Below, in pieces: positions 40,001-49,431 of a stretch of DNA of 64,000 nt. The DNA is from Enterobacteriaceae endosymbiont of Donacia tomentosa (GTDB lineage: Bacteria; Pseudomonadota; Gammaproteobacteria; Enterobacterales; Enterobacteriaceae), in assembly GCF_012571135.1 (NCBI RefSeq), contig NZ_CP046216.1, positions 188,312-252,311 on the forward strand, read 5' to 3'. The position numbers were made by a program, and so were the translations under genes. The notes beneath the pieces were generated by a model. That model did no database searches. It saw only the letters and a list, made by a program, of their open reading frames with translations, and was not told where the DNA came from. Each line of letters opens with the position of its first letter. Positions within the stretch are counted from its first letter, which is position 1.

Positions 40001-41572
40001 ATGTTAAATGTTATTGATTTATCAAGATTACAATTTGCATTAACTGCAATGTATCATTTTTTATTTGTACCACTAACATTAGGACTTTCTTTTTTATTAG
40101 CTATTATGGAAACAGTATATGTTTTAACAGGAAAATTAATATATAAAGATATGACCCAATTTTGGGGAAAATTATTTGGTGTAAATTTTGCTTTAGGCAT
40201 TGTAACAGGATTAACAATGGAATTCCAATTTGGAACAAATTGGTCATATTATTCACATTATGTAGGGGATATTTTTGGAGCACCTTTAGCGATAGAAAGT
40301 TTAATGGCTTTTTTCCTTGAATCAACTTTTGTAGGTTTATTTTTTTTAGGATGGGATAGATTAACTAAAATACAACACATGATTGTTACATGGCTTGTAG
40401 CTATAGGATCAAATTTATCAGCTCTTTGGATTTTAATAGCTAATGGATGGATGCAAAATCCTATTGCTTCTCATTTTAATTATGAAAATATGAGAATGGA
40501 AATGGATAATTTTTGGAAATTAATTTTTAATCCAATAGCACAAGTTAAATTTGTTCATACAGTATCAGCAGGATATATTACAGGAGTAATATTTATTATT
40601 GGGATTAGTGCATATTACATTTTAAAACAACGTGATATTAAATTTGCAAAAAAATCTATAATTATCGCATCTAGTTTTGGATTAGCATCTATTTTTTCAT
40701 TAATAATATTAGGAGATGAGTCAGGATATCAAATAGGACATACACAAAAAATTAAATTAGCGGCTATTGAAGCTGAATGGGAAACACAAAAACCTCCAGC
40801 TTCATTTAATATAATAAGTTTCCCAAATCAAACAAAACAATTAAACAAATATTCTATAAAAATACCATATTTTTTAGGATTAATTGCAACAAGATCTATA
40901 AATACTCCTGTTATAGGAATCAAAGATTTAATAAAAAACAATGAATTTAAAATTTTTTATGGTTTGAAAGCATTAATAGCTTTAGATCAAATTAAGAATG
41001 ATAATTTAAACGTAAATAATATAAAAATTTTTAATCAATATAAAAAATATTTAGGATATGGTTTTCTAGTAAAACAGTATTATTCAAATATTAATAATAT
41101 TAACAATACTCAAATTAAAAAAATAGCTAAAAATTCTATACCTTTAATTACTCCTTTATTTTTCTCATTTCGTATAATGGTATTATCTAGTGTAATATTA
41201 TTATTTACAATAATATTAGTTTTTGTTTTTACTGTTATTAAAGATAATATTGAAGAAAAAAATTTTTTACTAAAATTTTGTTTATATATAATTCCTTTAC
41301 CATGGATAGCATCCGAATCAGGATGGTTTATAGCTGAATATGGTAGACAACCGTGGGCTATAGAAGAAATATTACCGACATTTATGGCTAGTTCTTCAAT
41401 TAAACTTATAGAAATTTTATTTTCTATTATTACTATTATTATTTTTTATACAATATTACTAGTAATTGAATTATATTTAATATTTAAAATTACTTCTATT
41501 GGTCCTAGTGTTTTAAACACTGGAAGATATTTTTTTGAAAAACAAATTTTTAAAAATAAAAATCTTAAATAA
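40001..41572 (+). CDS. cydA: Cytochrome bd ubiquinol oxidase subunit I
   Basis: CydA is the haem- and quinol-binding subunit of the high-affinity terminal oxidase. The 523-residue product (E. coli 522) has the axial His in TAMYHFLFVPLTLGLSF near residue 19, VKFVHTVSAGY with the second His near residue 186, and ESGYQIGHTQKIKLAAIEAEWET in the quinol loop. The GRQPWAIEEILPTFMASS motif follows. It shows nine or so hydrophobic segments. A TAAGGA ribosome site precedes the ATG. It is the first gene of cydABX. Confidence 0.98.
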   Translation: MLNVIDLSRLQFALTAMYHFLFVPLTLGLSFLLAIMETVYVLTGKLIYKDMTQFWGKLFGVNFALGIVTGLTMEFQFGTNWSYYSHYVGDIFGAPLAIESLMAFFLESTFVGLFFLGWDRLTKIQHMIVTWLVAIGSNLSALWILIANGWMQNPIASHFNYENMRMEMDNFWKLIFNPIAQVKFVHTVSAGYITGVIFIIGISAYYILKQRDIKFAKKSIIIASSFGLASIFSLIILGDESGYQIGHTQKIKLAAIEAEWETQKPPASFNIISFPNQTKQLNKYSIKIPYFLGLIATRSINTPVIGIKDLIKNNEFKIFYGLKALIALDQIKNDNLNVNNIKIFNQYKKYLGYGFLVKQYYSNINNINNTQIKKIAKNSIPLITPLFFSFRIMVLSSVILLFTIILVFVFTVIKDNIEEKNFLLKFCLYIIPLPWIASESGWFIAEYGRQPWAIEEILPTFMASSSIKLIEILFSIITIIIFYTILLVIELYLIFKITSIGPSVLNTGRYFFEKQIFKNKNLK

Positions 41573-41587
41573 AAATTAGGTTCTTCT

Positions 41588-42733
41588 ATGTTAAATTATG
41601 ATTTGTTGCGTTTAATTTGGTCTTTTATAATAGGAATTCTTATAACAGGATTTGTTATTACTGATGGATTTGATATGGGAGTAGGTATATTATTATACAT
41701 AATAGGTAAAAATAATCTTGAAAGAAAAATTATGATAAATACAATTGCTCCACATTGGGATGGAAATCAAGTTTGGTTGGTTACTGCTGCAGGTGCTTTA
41801 TTTGCTGCCTGGCCAATTGTTTATGCAACTTTATTTTCTAGTTTTTATATAGCTATGATAATTTTATTAGTATCATTATTTTTACGTCCTGTAGGTTTTG
41901 AATATCGTTCTAAAATAAAAAATCAGATATGGGAAAAAATTTGTGATTTATGTATTTCTATAGGAAGTATTATACCTCCTATAATATTAGGAATAGCAAT
42001 GGGTAATATATTACAAGGAATTCCTTTCTATATAGATAAATATTTACAAATTCATTCTGAAGGATCCTTTATAAAATTATTCAACCCATTTGCTATTTTA
42101 ATTAGTATAACTATTCTTTTAATCTTTATTAATCAAGCAGCAACTTATTTACAAATGAGGATTAAAGATTATAATCTTAATTGTAGAATCTATATTCTAA
42201 TTAAAATATCTTCTGTTTTATTAATCTTATTTTTTATATTATCATTTATTAATGCTATCTTTTTTATAAAAGGATATAAATTTTATTCAATATTAGATAA
42301 TAAAATAGCTTTCCTTCCTTTAAAAGGAAATAGGATTCTTTATGAAAATAAAGCATGGATATCTAACTTTAAAAATCATGTATATTTATATATAATACCT
42401 GTATTATCTGTAATATTTCCTTTATTTACAATACTATCGTCTATATATAAAAAATTAATAACAGCTTTTATTTTTTCAACATTAACTATTATTAGTATGA
42501 TATCAACTGTAGGTATATTAATGTTTCCCTTTATTATACCATCTAGTTTTATTCCCCAACAAAGTCTTACTATTTGGAATTCCACATCTAGTCAATTAAC
42601 ATTAAATATAATGTTATATATAGCTTTTATTTTTATGCCTATCATTTTAACTTATACGTTTTGGTGTTATAAAAAAATGTTTTTTCCTTTTAGTAAAAAA
42701 ATAATAAAAAAAAACCCTGATTCTTATTATTAA
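41588..42733 (+). CDS. cydB: Cytochrome bd ubiquinol oxidase subunit II
   Basis: CydB is the structural partner of CydA. The 381-residue product (E. coli 379) starts MLNYDLLRLIWSF and has VITDGFDMGVGIL near residue 26, INTIAPHWDGNQVWLVTAAGALFAAWP near residue 50, FRPVGF-type LRPVGFEYRSKI and the C-terminal MFPFIIPSSF and SSQLTLNIML blocks. Multiple membrane helices are evident. It lies 15 bp after cydA and 31 bp before cydX, one operon. Confidence 0.97.
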   Translation: MLNYDLLRLIWSFIIGILITGFVITDGFDMGVGILLYIIGKNNLERKIMINTIAPHWDGNQVWLVTAAGALFAAWPIVYATLFSSFYIAMIILLVSLFLRPVGFEYRSKIKNQIWEKICDLCISIGSIIPPIILGIAMGNILQGIPFYIDKYLQIHSEGSFIKLFNPFAILISITILLIFINQAATYLQMRIKDYNLNCRIYILIKISSVLLILFFILSFINAIFFIKGYKFYSILDNKIAFLPLKGNRILYENKAWISNFKNHVYLYIIPVLSVIFPLFTILSSIYKKLITAFIFSTLTIISMISTVGILMFPFIIPSSFIPQQSLTIWNSTSSQLTLNIMLYIAFIFMPIILTYTFWCYKKMFFPFSKKIIKKNPDSYY

Positions 42734-42764
42734 AAATTTTATACAATAAAAAGGATTACATAAA

Positions 42765-42857
42765 ATGTGGTATTTTATTTGGTTATTAGGTGTAATATTT
42801 ACATGTATTTTTAGTATTTTAATAACTTTAAAAAAAGAATATAAAAATAATAAATAA
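42765..42857 (+). CDS. cydX: Cytochrome bd accessory small protein CydX
   Basis: CydX is a single-helix subunit that stabilises the bd oxidase haems. This 30-residue frame starts MWYFIWLLGVIFTCIFSILI and ends with a short lysine- and asparagine-rich tail. The MWYF-W-LG start, one hydrophobic helix and a position 31 bp after cydB with an AAGGA site match E. coli CydX (37 residues, MWYFAWILGT). The tail is shortened. It is easily missed by length filters. It is well supported by context and N-terminal identity. Confidence 0.92.
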   Translation: MWYFIWLLGVIFTCIFSILITLKKEYKNNK

Positions 42858-42949
42858 ATTATTAGTAAAAATTTTTTGTTAAAAATTAAACATAAGATTT
42901 TATTAATTTTAAAAAAAAATTATTCCATATTGGAAATAATAAATAGTGA

Positions 42950-42977
42950 TTGACTAAAAATATATTTTTTTTATATT
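42950..42977 (+). promoter_or_regulatory. Putative promoter of parE
   Basis: TTGACT (42950-42955), a 16-base spacer and TATATT (42972-42977) precede the parE ATG by 39 bases. The layout mirrors the candidate promoter of tRNA-Gly (TTGACA, 16 bases, TATATT). Confidence 0.5.
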
Positions 42978-43016
42978 TAAAATATGTGACCATTACTTTA
43001 ACTTTACTAATAAATA

Positions 43017-44924
43017 ATGAATCATTCAAATCAATACAATGCTGATTCTATAGAAATTTTAGAAGGATTAGACCCGGTTAAGCGTAGACCAGGTATGTAT
43101 ACTGATCTTACTAGACCTAATCACCTAGGGCAAGAAATTATAGATAATAGTGTAGATGAAGCATTAGCAGGTTATGCCACAAATATTACAGTTACTTTAT
43201 ATAAAGACCAGTCATTAGAAGTAATTGATAATGGAAGAGGAATGCCTATAGATATTCATTCTAAAGAAGGAATATCTGCAGTTGAACTTATATTATGTCG
43301 GTTACATGCAGGAGGAAAATTTTCTAATAAAAATTATAGTTTTTCTGGAGGTTTACATGGAGTAGGAATTTCTGTTGTTAATGCTTTATCTAAAAGAATG
43401 GAAGTTAGCATATTTCGAAATGGAAAAATATATACTATAATTTTTGAAAATGGATATAAAGTTGAAGATCTTAAAATAGTTAAAAAAATTAATATAAATA
43501 ATACAGGAACAAAAATTAGATTTTGGCCAAATGAATATTTTTTTGAGAATTCTTCTTTTTTAGTATCTAATTTAATAAATTTATTAAAAGCAAAAGCTAT
43601 TTTATGTTCTGGATTACAAGTATCTTTTAAAGATAAAAACACAAAAGATTATTATACTTGGAATTATAAAAATGGTTTACCAGATTATCTAATTAATTCA
43701 GTTAAAAATTTAATAACAATACCAAAAATTCCTTTTACAGGAAAACATTTAGATGATGTAAAACATATACATTGGGCTTTATTTTGGATACTTGAAAATA
43801 ATAATCATTTTATTACTGAAAGTTATGTAAATTTGATTCCTACAATAGATGGTGGCACCCATGTAAATGGATTACGTTTAGGATTAATTGATGCAATGCG
43901 TATTTTTTGTCATTTTCATAATCTTTTGCCCAGAAATATTAAATTATCAGGAGAAGATATTTGGGATCGTTGTTCTTATGTTTTATCTATAAAAATCCAA
44001 GATCCTCAATTTACAGGACAAACAAAAGAACGTTTGTCTTCAAGACAATGTGCAGTATTTGTTTCAAATATTGTAAAAGATGCTTTTATTTTATGGTTAA
44101 ATCAAAATATTAAAATAGGAATGACTATAGCAGATATGGTTATTACTAATGCACAAAAAAGAATTAAAACTTCTAAAAAATCTGTGAAAAAAAAAAATCA
44201 TAATATTAGTTCCATTTTACCAGGAAAATTAGCTGATTGTATCATTCATAATTCTCAACAAACAGAATTGTTTTTAGTAGAAGGTGATTCTGCAGGAGGA
44301 TCTGCTAAACAAGCAAGAGATAAAAATTATCAAGCAGTCATGCCCCTAAAAGGAAAAATTTTAAATACATGGGAAATTAATTCTGAAGAAATTTTATTTT
44401 CACAAGAAATATATGATATTTCTTTAGCAATAGGCGTTTATCCTAATAATGAAAATTTAAAAAAATTAAGATATAATAAAATTTGTATTTTAGCTGATGC
44501 AGATTCAGATGGATTACACATAGCTACTCTATTATGTGCTTTATTCATTAAACATTTTGTATCTTTAGTAAAGCAAGGACACATTTATGTTGCAATGCCT
44601 CCTTTATATCGTATTGATTTAGGGAAAAAAGTTTTTTATGCATTAGATGAAAAAGAAAAAAAAAATATTTTGAATAAAAATTATATTAACAATAATAAAA
44701 TAAATGTACAAAGATTTAAAGGCTTAGGAGAAATGAATCCAAAACAATTAAGAGAAACTACTTTTAGTCCTAACAGTCGTCGTTTAATAAAATTAGTAAT
44801 GAATAATAATGAAACAGAAATAAGTAAAACAATGTCTATTATGGATATGTTACTTGCTAAAAAAAGAGCTGAAGATCGTAGAAAATGGTTACAACAAAAA
44901 GGAGATATTACAATAAATATTTAA
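43017..44924 (+). CDS. parE: DNA topoisomerase IV subunit B
   Basis: ParE is the ATPase subunit of the decatenating topoisomerase IV. At 635 residues it matches ParE (630) and not GyrB (804), and it starts YNADSIEILEGLDPVKRRPGMYTD as ParE does. The GHKL ATPase motifs EIIDNSVDEALAG, IDNGRGMP and GGLHGVGISVVNALS, and the TOPRIM motifs VEGDSAGGSAKQARD and LADADSDGLHI, are intact. It ends with QRFKGLGEMNPKQLRETT. parC is not in the window. It is a single gene with its own candidate promoter. Confidence 0.97.
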   Translation: MNHSNQYNADSIEILEGLDPVKRRPGMYTDLTRPNHLGQEIIDNSVDEALAGYATNITVTLYKDQSLEVIDNGRGMPIDIHSKEGISAVELILCRLHAGGKFSNKNYSFSGGLHGVGISVVNALSKRMEVSIFRNGKIYTIIFENGYKVEDLKIVKKININNTGTKIRFWPNEYFFENSSFLVSNLINLLKAKAILCSGLQVSFKDKNTKDYYTWNYKNGLPDYLINSVKNLITIPKIPFTGKHLDDVKHIHWALFWILENNNHFITESYVNLIPTIDGGTHVNGLRLGLIDAMRIFCHFHNLLPRNIKLSGEDIWDRCSYVLSIKIQDPQFTGQTKERLSSRQCAVFVSNIVKDAFILWLNQNIKIGMTIADMVITNAQKRIKTSKKSVKKKNHNISSILPGKLADCIIHNSQQTELFLVEGDSAGGSAKQARDKNYQAVMPLKGKILNTWEINSEEILFSQEIYDISLAIGVYPNNENLKKLRYNKICILADADSDGLHIATLLCALFIKHFVSLVKQGHIYVAMPPLYRIDLGKKVFYALDEKEKKNILNKNYINNNKINVQRFKGLGEMNPKQLRETTFSPNSRRLIKLVMNNNETEISKTMSIMDMLLAKKRAEDRRKWLQQKGDITINI

Positions 44925-45144
44925 AAACTTATAATATTAAAAAATATTTATTTTTATAAGAAGATATAATTTTTATATATAAATATTTTTTTAAAAATAA
45001 AAATTTTTATTATATAAAATTTATTATAATAAATATTTTAACTATAAATATGATTTTTTTTATTAAAATAAATAAGTTCATTAGCATAAATAAAATATTT
45101 TTTTTATCATATAATTTTTTTATTAAAATAAGGAATAATACACC

Positions 45145-47811
45145 ATGTCAGACGATAATATTAATATATATAATGACGTGGATCCAATAGAAACTGATGA
45201 TTGGATACAATCCATAGATTCTGTTATAAGAGAAGCAGGTATTGAAAGAGCAAAATTTTTGTTAAAAACAACTGTATTACATTTAAGTAATAATGGTATT
45301 AAATTAAATTTTGATAATAATAATTATGTTAATTCTATTCCTTTAATTAAGGAACCAAAATATCCAGGAAATCTTTTTATTGAAAGAAAAATAAGATCTT
45401 TTATTCGATGGAATGCTATAATGATTGTATTAAGAGCTTCTAAAAAAAATTTAGATTTAGGTGGGCATATATCTTCATATCAATCAGCTTCTCATATTTA
45501 TGAAGTTTGTTTCAATCATTTTTTTAAATCAGATGATAACCTAAATGGAGGAGATATAATTTATTTTCAAGGACATATTTCTCCTGGCATATATGCCAGA
45601 TCTTTTTTAGAGGGTCGTTTGGGAGTAAGTTATTTAGATAATTTTCGTCAAGAAGTTTTTGGGAGAGGTTTATCATCTTATCCTCATCCTAAACTTATGC
45701 CTAATTTTTGGCAATTTCCTACTGTTTCTATGGGTTTAGGTCCTATATCAGCTATATATCAAGCTAAATTTATAAAATATTTAGAAAATAGAGAGTTATT
45801 AAAAACATCGCAGAAAAAAATTTTTGCTTTTTTAGGGGATGGAGAAATGGATGAACCAGAATCTAAAGGAGCTATTAATATAGCTGCACGAGAAAAATTA
45901 GATAATTTAATTTTTGTTATAAATTGTAATTTACAAAGATTAGACGGTCCAGTCTATGGTAATGGCAAAATTATTAATGAATTAGAAAACATTTTTAAAG
46001 GATCAGGATGGGAAGTTATTAAAGTTATTTGGGGAGATCGTTGGGAACAACTTTTGTCTAAGGATAAAACTGGTAAATTAATACAATTAATGAACGAGAC
46101 ATTAGATGGTAGTTTTCAAGATTTAAATTCTAAAAATGGGGAATATATAAGAAAAAATTTTTTTGGAAAATATGAAGAAACATCTGAACTTGTTAAAGAT
46201 TTAACGAATGAAGAAATAGAAAAATTAAATTATGGAGGACATGACTCCAAAAAAATTTATGCTGCTTTTAAAGAAGCATATAAAATAAAAAATAAACCTA
46301 TAGTAATATTGATACATACAATTAAAGGTTATGGTTTAGGTCAAATTGCTGAAGGAAAAAATATAGCTCATCAAATTAAAAAGATTGATAAGAATACAAT
46401 AAAATATATACGCGATCGTTTAAATATACCTATAAATGATAAGGATCTATGTAATTTACCATATATTTCTTTTGAAAGAAATTCAGAAGAATATAAATAT
46501 TTACATAATCAACGTCAAAAATTAGGAGGATATATTCCTCAGAGAAGAATTAATTTTTCTGAAAAATTAACTTTACCTAATTTATCAGATTTTAACACAC
46601 TTTTTAAAAAACAATATAATATTTCTACAACTATTGCATTTGTACGTATATTAAATATAATGCTTAGAAATAAAGATATTAAAGATAGAATAGTCCCTAT
46701 TATTGCTGATGAAGCTCGTACATTTGGTATGGAAGGTTTATTTAGACAAATAGGTATATATAATTCAAATGGTTTACAATATACTCCACAAGATAGATCA
46801 TTATTTGCTTATTATAAAGAAGATATAAAAGGACAAATTTTACAAGAAGGAATAAGTGAAGCAGGAGCATTTGCTTCATGGTTAGCAGCATCAACTTCTT
46901 ATTCTACAAATAATTTTCCTATGATACCATTTTATATTTATTATTCTATTTTTGGTTTTCAAAGGATTGGTGATTTTTGTTGGGCTGCGGGTGATCAACA
47001 AGCCAGAGGGTTTTTAATCGGAGCTACTTCTGGACGTACTACGTTAAATGGAGAAGGACTTCAGCATGAAGATGGGCACAGCCATATTCATTCTTTAACT
47101 ATTCCTAATTGTATATCATATGACCCTACATATGGATATGAATTAGCTGTTATTATTCATAATGGTTTAAAAAAAATGTATGGAGAAAAACAAAAAAATA
47201 TATATTACTATATAACAACTATGAATGAAAATTATAATATGCCAGCAATGCCATTAAAATCAGAAGATGGGATTTGTAAAGGAATATACAAAATATTTTC
47301 TATTCAAGAAAAAAGTAAAATTACTGTACAACTTCTTGGTTCGGGAGCAATATTAAATAATATATTAAAAGCCGGAAAAATCTTATATCAAGATTACAAT
47401 ATAAATTCAGATATTTTTAGTGTGACTTCTTTTACGGAAATTGCTAGAGATGGGCAAGATTGTGATCATTGGAATTTATTACATCCTTTCGACAAACGTC
47501 GTATTCCATATATTACAAATATAATGAAAAATTATCCAACTGTAGCTGCTACGGATTATATCAAACTTTTTGCTGAACAAATTCGTAAATATATACCGTC
47601 TAATAATTATTTTGTTTTAGGTACTGATGGTTTTGGCCGTTCTGATAGTCGTAAAAATTTACGTTATTATTTTGAGGTGAATGAATTATATGTCGTTCTT
47701 GCTGTATTAAATATATTATTAGATTTAAATTTAATTAATTTTAAACTAATTTCACATTTTATTAAAAAATATGAAATTAATATAAATAAAAATAACCCTA
47801 GAATCTCATGA
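45145..47811 (+). CDS. aceE: Pyruvate dehydrogenase E1
   Basis: AceE is the homodimeric TPP-dependent pyruvate decarboxylase of the PDH complex. The 888-residue product equals the E. coli length (887). The TPP motif is GDGEMDEPESKGAINIA to NCNLQRLDGPVYGN. Other family blocks include GGHISSYQSASHIYEVCFNHFF, IADEARTFGMEGLF and QQARGFLIGATSGRTTLNGEGLQHEDGHS. The stop is TGA, within a few bases of the AGGAAAA ribosome site of aceF. pdhR, which precedes aceE in E. coli, is gone. The 220-bp upstream region contains a 17-bp direct repeat of TTTTTTTATTAAAATAA. Confidence 0.98.
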   Translation: MSDDNINIYNDVDPIETDDWIQSIDSVIREAGIERAKFLLKTTVLHLSNNGIKLNFDNNNYVNSIPLIKEPKYPGNLFIERKIRSFIRWNAIMIVLRASKKNLDLGGHISSYQSASHIYEVCFNHFFKSDDNLNGGDIIYFQGHISPGIYARSFLEGRLGVSYLDNFRQEVFGRGLSSYPHPKLMPNFWQFPTVSMGLGPISAIYQAKFIKYLENRELLKTSQKKIFAFLGDGEMDEPESKGAINIAAREKLDNLIFVINCNLQRLDGPVYGNGKIINELENIFKGSGWEVIKVIWGDRWEQLLSKDKTGKLIQLMNETLDGSFQDLNSKNGEYIRKNFFGKYEETSELVKDLTNEEIEKLNYGGHDSKKIYAAFKEAYKIKNKPIVILIHTIKGYGLGQIAEGKNIAHQIKKIDKNTIKYIRDRLNIPINDKDLCNLPYISFERNSEEYKYLHNQRQKLGGYIPQRRINFSEKLTLPNLSDFNTLFKKQYNISTTIAFVRILNIMLRNKDIKDRIVPIIADEARTFGMEGLFRQIGIYNSNGLQYTPQDRSLFAYYKEDIKGQILQEGISEAGAFASWLAASTSYSTNNFPMIPFYIYYSIFGFQRIGDFCWAAGDQQARGFLIGATSGRTTLNGEGLQHEDGHSHIHSLTIPNCISYDPTYGYELAVIIHNGLKKMYGEKQKNIYYYITTMNENYNMPAMPLKSEDGICKGIYKIFSIQEKSKITVQLLGSGAILNNILKAGKILYQDYNINSDIFSVTSFTEIARDGQDCDHWNLLHPFDKRRIPYITNIMKNYPTVAATDYIKLFAEQIRKYIPSNNYFVLGTDGFGRSDSRKNLRYYFEVNELYVVLAVLNILLDLNLINFKLISHFIKKYEININKNNPRIS

Positions 47812-47821
47812 AAGGAAAAAT

Positions 47822-49354
47822 ATGAATAAAAAAATAATATTTCCTGATACAGGAATAGAAGAGATGAAGGTTACTGATATTTTAGTAAAAGAAGGAGATA
47901 AAATACAAAAAGAACAACCTATTGTTGTAGTAGAAAGTGATAAAACATCTATGGAAATTCCGAGTGATAAAAATGGTATTATAGAAAAAATTTTAATTGC
48001 TATAGGTGATATTGTTCATAAAGATGATATTATTATAAAAATATCAAACAATGATAATGTAAATAATTCTACAAGGGAAGAAAATTATTTTAATCATGGA
48101 CAAAAAAAGATTTTATTAAATAATATACAAAAAGTACTAAAAGAATTAGTTGTTCCAGATATCGGAACTAAAACAATGAAAATTACTAATATTTTAGTTA
48201 AAGAAAATGAACTAATTCATAAAAATCAACTATTATTAGTGATAATAGATCAAAAAAATATTTTTGAAATATTTTCCTTATGTAATGGAGTTATTAAACA
48301 AATTAATGTTAAAATAAATGATGAAGTACATACTAATTATGTATTAATGCATGTGGATATACCTTTAATAGAAAAGGACAATTTTGGGAAAGGTACTTTT
48401 ATTAAAGTACATAATAATGTTAGAAATGCTTTAACAATTATTAAAGAGAAAAAAAAATATATACATGCTTCTCCTCTTATTAGAAAAATAGCTAGAAAAT
48501 TAAAAATAGATTTAAATAATATAATAGCAAGTGGTAAAAAAAACAGAATTACAAAAGAAGACATATTAAAATTTGAAAGAAATAAAAAGGTATTAATAAG
48601 TCAAAATATAACAAATAATACTAAAAATATATTTTTATCATATTTTGAGAAATATGGAAAATGTAAAGAAGTGGATTTAAATAACATTCAAAAAATTACT
48701 GGTAAAAATTTATTAAATAATTGGATTAATATACCACATGTTACACAACATATAGAAACTGATATTACAGAATTAGAAAAATTTAGAATAAAAAAAAATA
48801 ATGAATTTAGTCAAAAAAAAAATGATGTAAAATTAACATTATTAAGTTTTATTATTAAAATATGTGGATATGCATTAAAAAAATATCCTAATTTTAACTC
48901 ATCTTTATCAAGTAAAAATACATTAATTTTAAAAAAATATTTTAATATAGGTGTAGCTATTAATACATCCTATGGTTTATTTGTACCAGTAATGTTTAAT
49001 GTTTTAGATAAAAGTATTATTGAAATATCTAAAATATTATTTAATTTGGCGTATAAAGCAAAAAATAATAAATTATATCCCAATGATATGCAAGGAGGAT
49101 GCTTTACTATATCTAATTTAGGAAAATTTCGTGGTAATTTTTTTACACCTATAATTAATGCTCCTGAAATAGCCATTTTAGGAATCTCACAAGCAAATAT
49201 TAAACCTATATGGAATGGTGATAAATTTATCCCGCGACTTATGTTACCTTTATCATTATCTTATGATCATCGTGTTATAAATGGTGTTGAAGGTATTAAT
49301 TTTTTAAATTATATCTGTGATCTAATTTTTGATATTAGAAATATAATAATATAA
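47822..49354 (+). CDS. aceF: Dihydrolipoyl acetyltransferase (E2p)
   Basis: AceF is the core of PDH, passing the acetyl group to CoA. The 510-residue product has two lipoyl domains (E. coli has three, 630 residues). The first (residues 1-75) has the lysine in VESDKTSMEIPS. The second (about 103-180) has DQKNIFEI at the same hairpin and looks degraded. A subunit-binding domain (HASPLIRKIARKLKID) and the catalytic domain follow. The catalytic motif reads YDHRVINGVEG, with Asn where the family has Asp. It is clearly AceF by position between aceE and lpd. Confidence 0.96.
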   Translation: MNKKIIFPDTGIEEMKVTDILVKEGDKIQKEQPIVVVESDKTSMEIPSDKNGIIEKILIAIGDIVHKDDIIIKISNNDNVNNSTREENYFNHGQKKILLNNIQKVLKELVVPDIGTKTMKITNILVKENELIHKNQLLLVIIDQKNIFEIFSLCNGVIKQINVKINDEVHTNYVLMHVDIPLIEKDNFGKGTFIKVHNNVRNALTIIKEKKKYIHASPLIRKIARKLKIDLNNIIASGKKNRITKEDILKFERNKKVLISQNITNNTKNIFLSYFEKYGKCKEVDLNNIQKITGKNLLNNWINIPHVTQHIETDITELEKFRIKKNNEFSQKKNDVKLTLLSFIIKICGYALKKYPNFNSSLSSKNTLILKKYFNIGVAINTSYGLFVPVMFNVLDKSIIEISKILFNLAYKAKNNKLYPNDMQGGCFTISNLGKFRGNFFTPIINAPEIAILGISQANIKPIWNGDKFIPRLMLPLSLSYDHRVINGVEGINFLNYICDLIFDIRNIII

Positions 49355-49431
49355 TTATTTATCAAAAATACTTTTATACATGTAAAAATTTAAATCATTA
49401 TTAATTTTATGAATAGGTAATAGAAATCATT

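Noticed and set aside
45055..45132. The 17-bp direct repeat before aceE as a regulatory site
   Set aside because: The copies (TTTTTTTATTAAAATAA) are low-complexity AT sequence, and similar strings recur elsewhere; not strong enough alone.
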